The position numbers and the translations under genes were made by a program. From Bacteroidia bacterium (GTDB taxonomy: Bacteria; Bacteroidota; Bacteroidia; Bacteroidales; Prolixibacteraceae), in NCBI GenBank assembly GCA_025358395.1, contig JANYJT010000058.1, positions 1 through 6,653 of the forward strand: a stretch of DNA of 6,653 nt, written 5' to 3'. The stretch's first letter is position 1; the number at the start of each line of letters is the position of its first letter. This document shows positions 6,315 to 6,653 of the stretch, one piece after another. The notes beneath the pieces are model-generated. The model ran no database searches. It saw only the letters and a list, made by a program, of their open reading frames with translations, and was not told the origin of the DNA.

Positions 6315-6653
6315 TTATCCGTTAAAATGCCCCTGAATGGAATACTGTTTTTTTAAGCTGTTGAAAACCTCATTTTCCAATAACTTAATCTTACTGAGTC
6401 TTTGCTTCTCGATGGATTTTCTTTTCCCTTTCAGTGCTTCTCTGATTAAGGATTTCAATTCCAATTTAAACGAAAAATAAAAACCTCTCGTTTGTTGGGC
6501 ATAGTATATCAAACCCCAATTATCTTGTAATTCTCTCTTGATTTTTAACGTCTGATACTCTTGGGCGAAATATCTGACCCTTTCTGATAATTCGGATACA
6601 TCCTTGATGGTTTTTACTTTCCCATCCATCCTTGACCATAAAAATTTATTGTC
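6315..6653 (-). CDS. C-terminal part of an unrecognised basic protein (5' end outside window)
   Basis: The frame runs from the right window edge to TAA 6317-6315, giving 112 residues. An ATG at 6629-6627 could start a 104-residue protein. However, the frame stays open for 8 codons upstream (DNKFLWSR) to the edge, and the AAGG next to that ATG is too close to act as a ribosome binding site, so I treat the gene as partial. The protein is soluble, rich in Lys, Arg and Glu, and mostly helical. A Trp/Tyr-rich patch (DNWGLIYYAQQTRGFYFSF) is followed by a charged helix of coiled-coil character (KSLIREALKGKRKSIEKQRL). I do not recognise the family. Downstream lies decayed sequence, with an inverted repeat overlapping the stop. 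Confidence 0.6.
   Translation of the reverse strand, partial: DNKFLWSRMDGKVKTIKDVSELSERVRYFAQEYQTLKIKRELQDNWGLIYYAQQTRGFYFSFKLELKSLIREALKGKRKSIEKQRLSKIKLLENEVFNSLKKQYSIQGHFNG

Overview
The window comes from a low-GC member of the Bacteroidota. The evidence is a clear type IX secretion system (T9SS) gene, porV, and TAnnTTTG-type -7 promoter boxes, which are typical of the phylum's primary sigma factor. The A-rich translation initiation regions fit the same assignment. I cannot place it more finely than a free-living or host-associated Bacteroidia-like lineage.

Layout. Bases 1-198 are the 3' end of a gene on the + strand, most likely polyphosphate kinase (ppk1). Its last codons overlap the start of a small all-helical, HEAT-like protein (167-721). 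That gene's stop overlaps by 7 bp the 3' end of a convergent gene for a four-helix membrane protein (715-1221, - strand). A 104-bp divergent intergenic region (1222-1325) carries one TAnnTTTG box on each strand. The + strand box drives a probable two-gene operon: a 906-codon exported multidomain protein (1326-4046), then porV 37 bp downstream (4084-5271).

The 906-aa protein is the most interesting object here. It has a signal peptide, a first transglutaminase-like segment, and a second segment with the fold signature of Bacteroidota transglutaminase-like proteins but without the catalytic Cys and His. It then has two (perhaps three) beta-propeller-type repeats and an unrecognised C-terminal region of about 190 residues. 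It lies where porU often lies relative to porV, so a role around T9SS substrate handling is a reasonable but untested idea. Its start is problematic. The open frame has only TTG or ATT starts, while a good Shine-Dalgarno plus ATG sits in another frame and is joined to this frame only if one base is removed from an A8 tract. That points to a sequencing indel, a phase-variable tract or a slippage site.

Downstream of porV there is about 1 kb with no intact gene. It holds two hairpins just after the porV stop and a possible tail of an SGNH/GDSL-type esterase gene. It also holds a recognisable remnant of a calcineurin-like (purple acid phosphatase-type) metallophosphoesterase with an in-frame stop and its middle missing, followed by about 490 bp of AT-rich sequence. 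This is a gene graveyard between conserved loci. The window ends in the C-terminal part of an unrecognised basic protein on the - strand (6315 to the edge).
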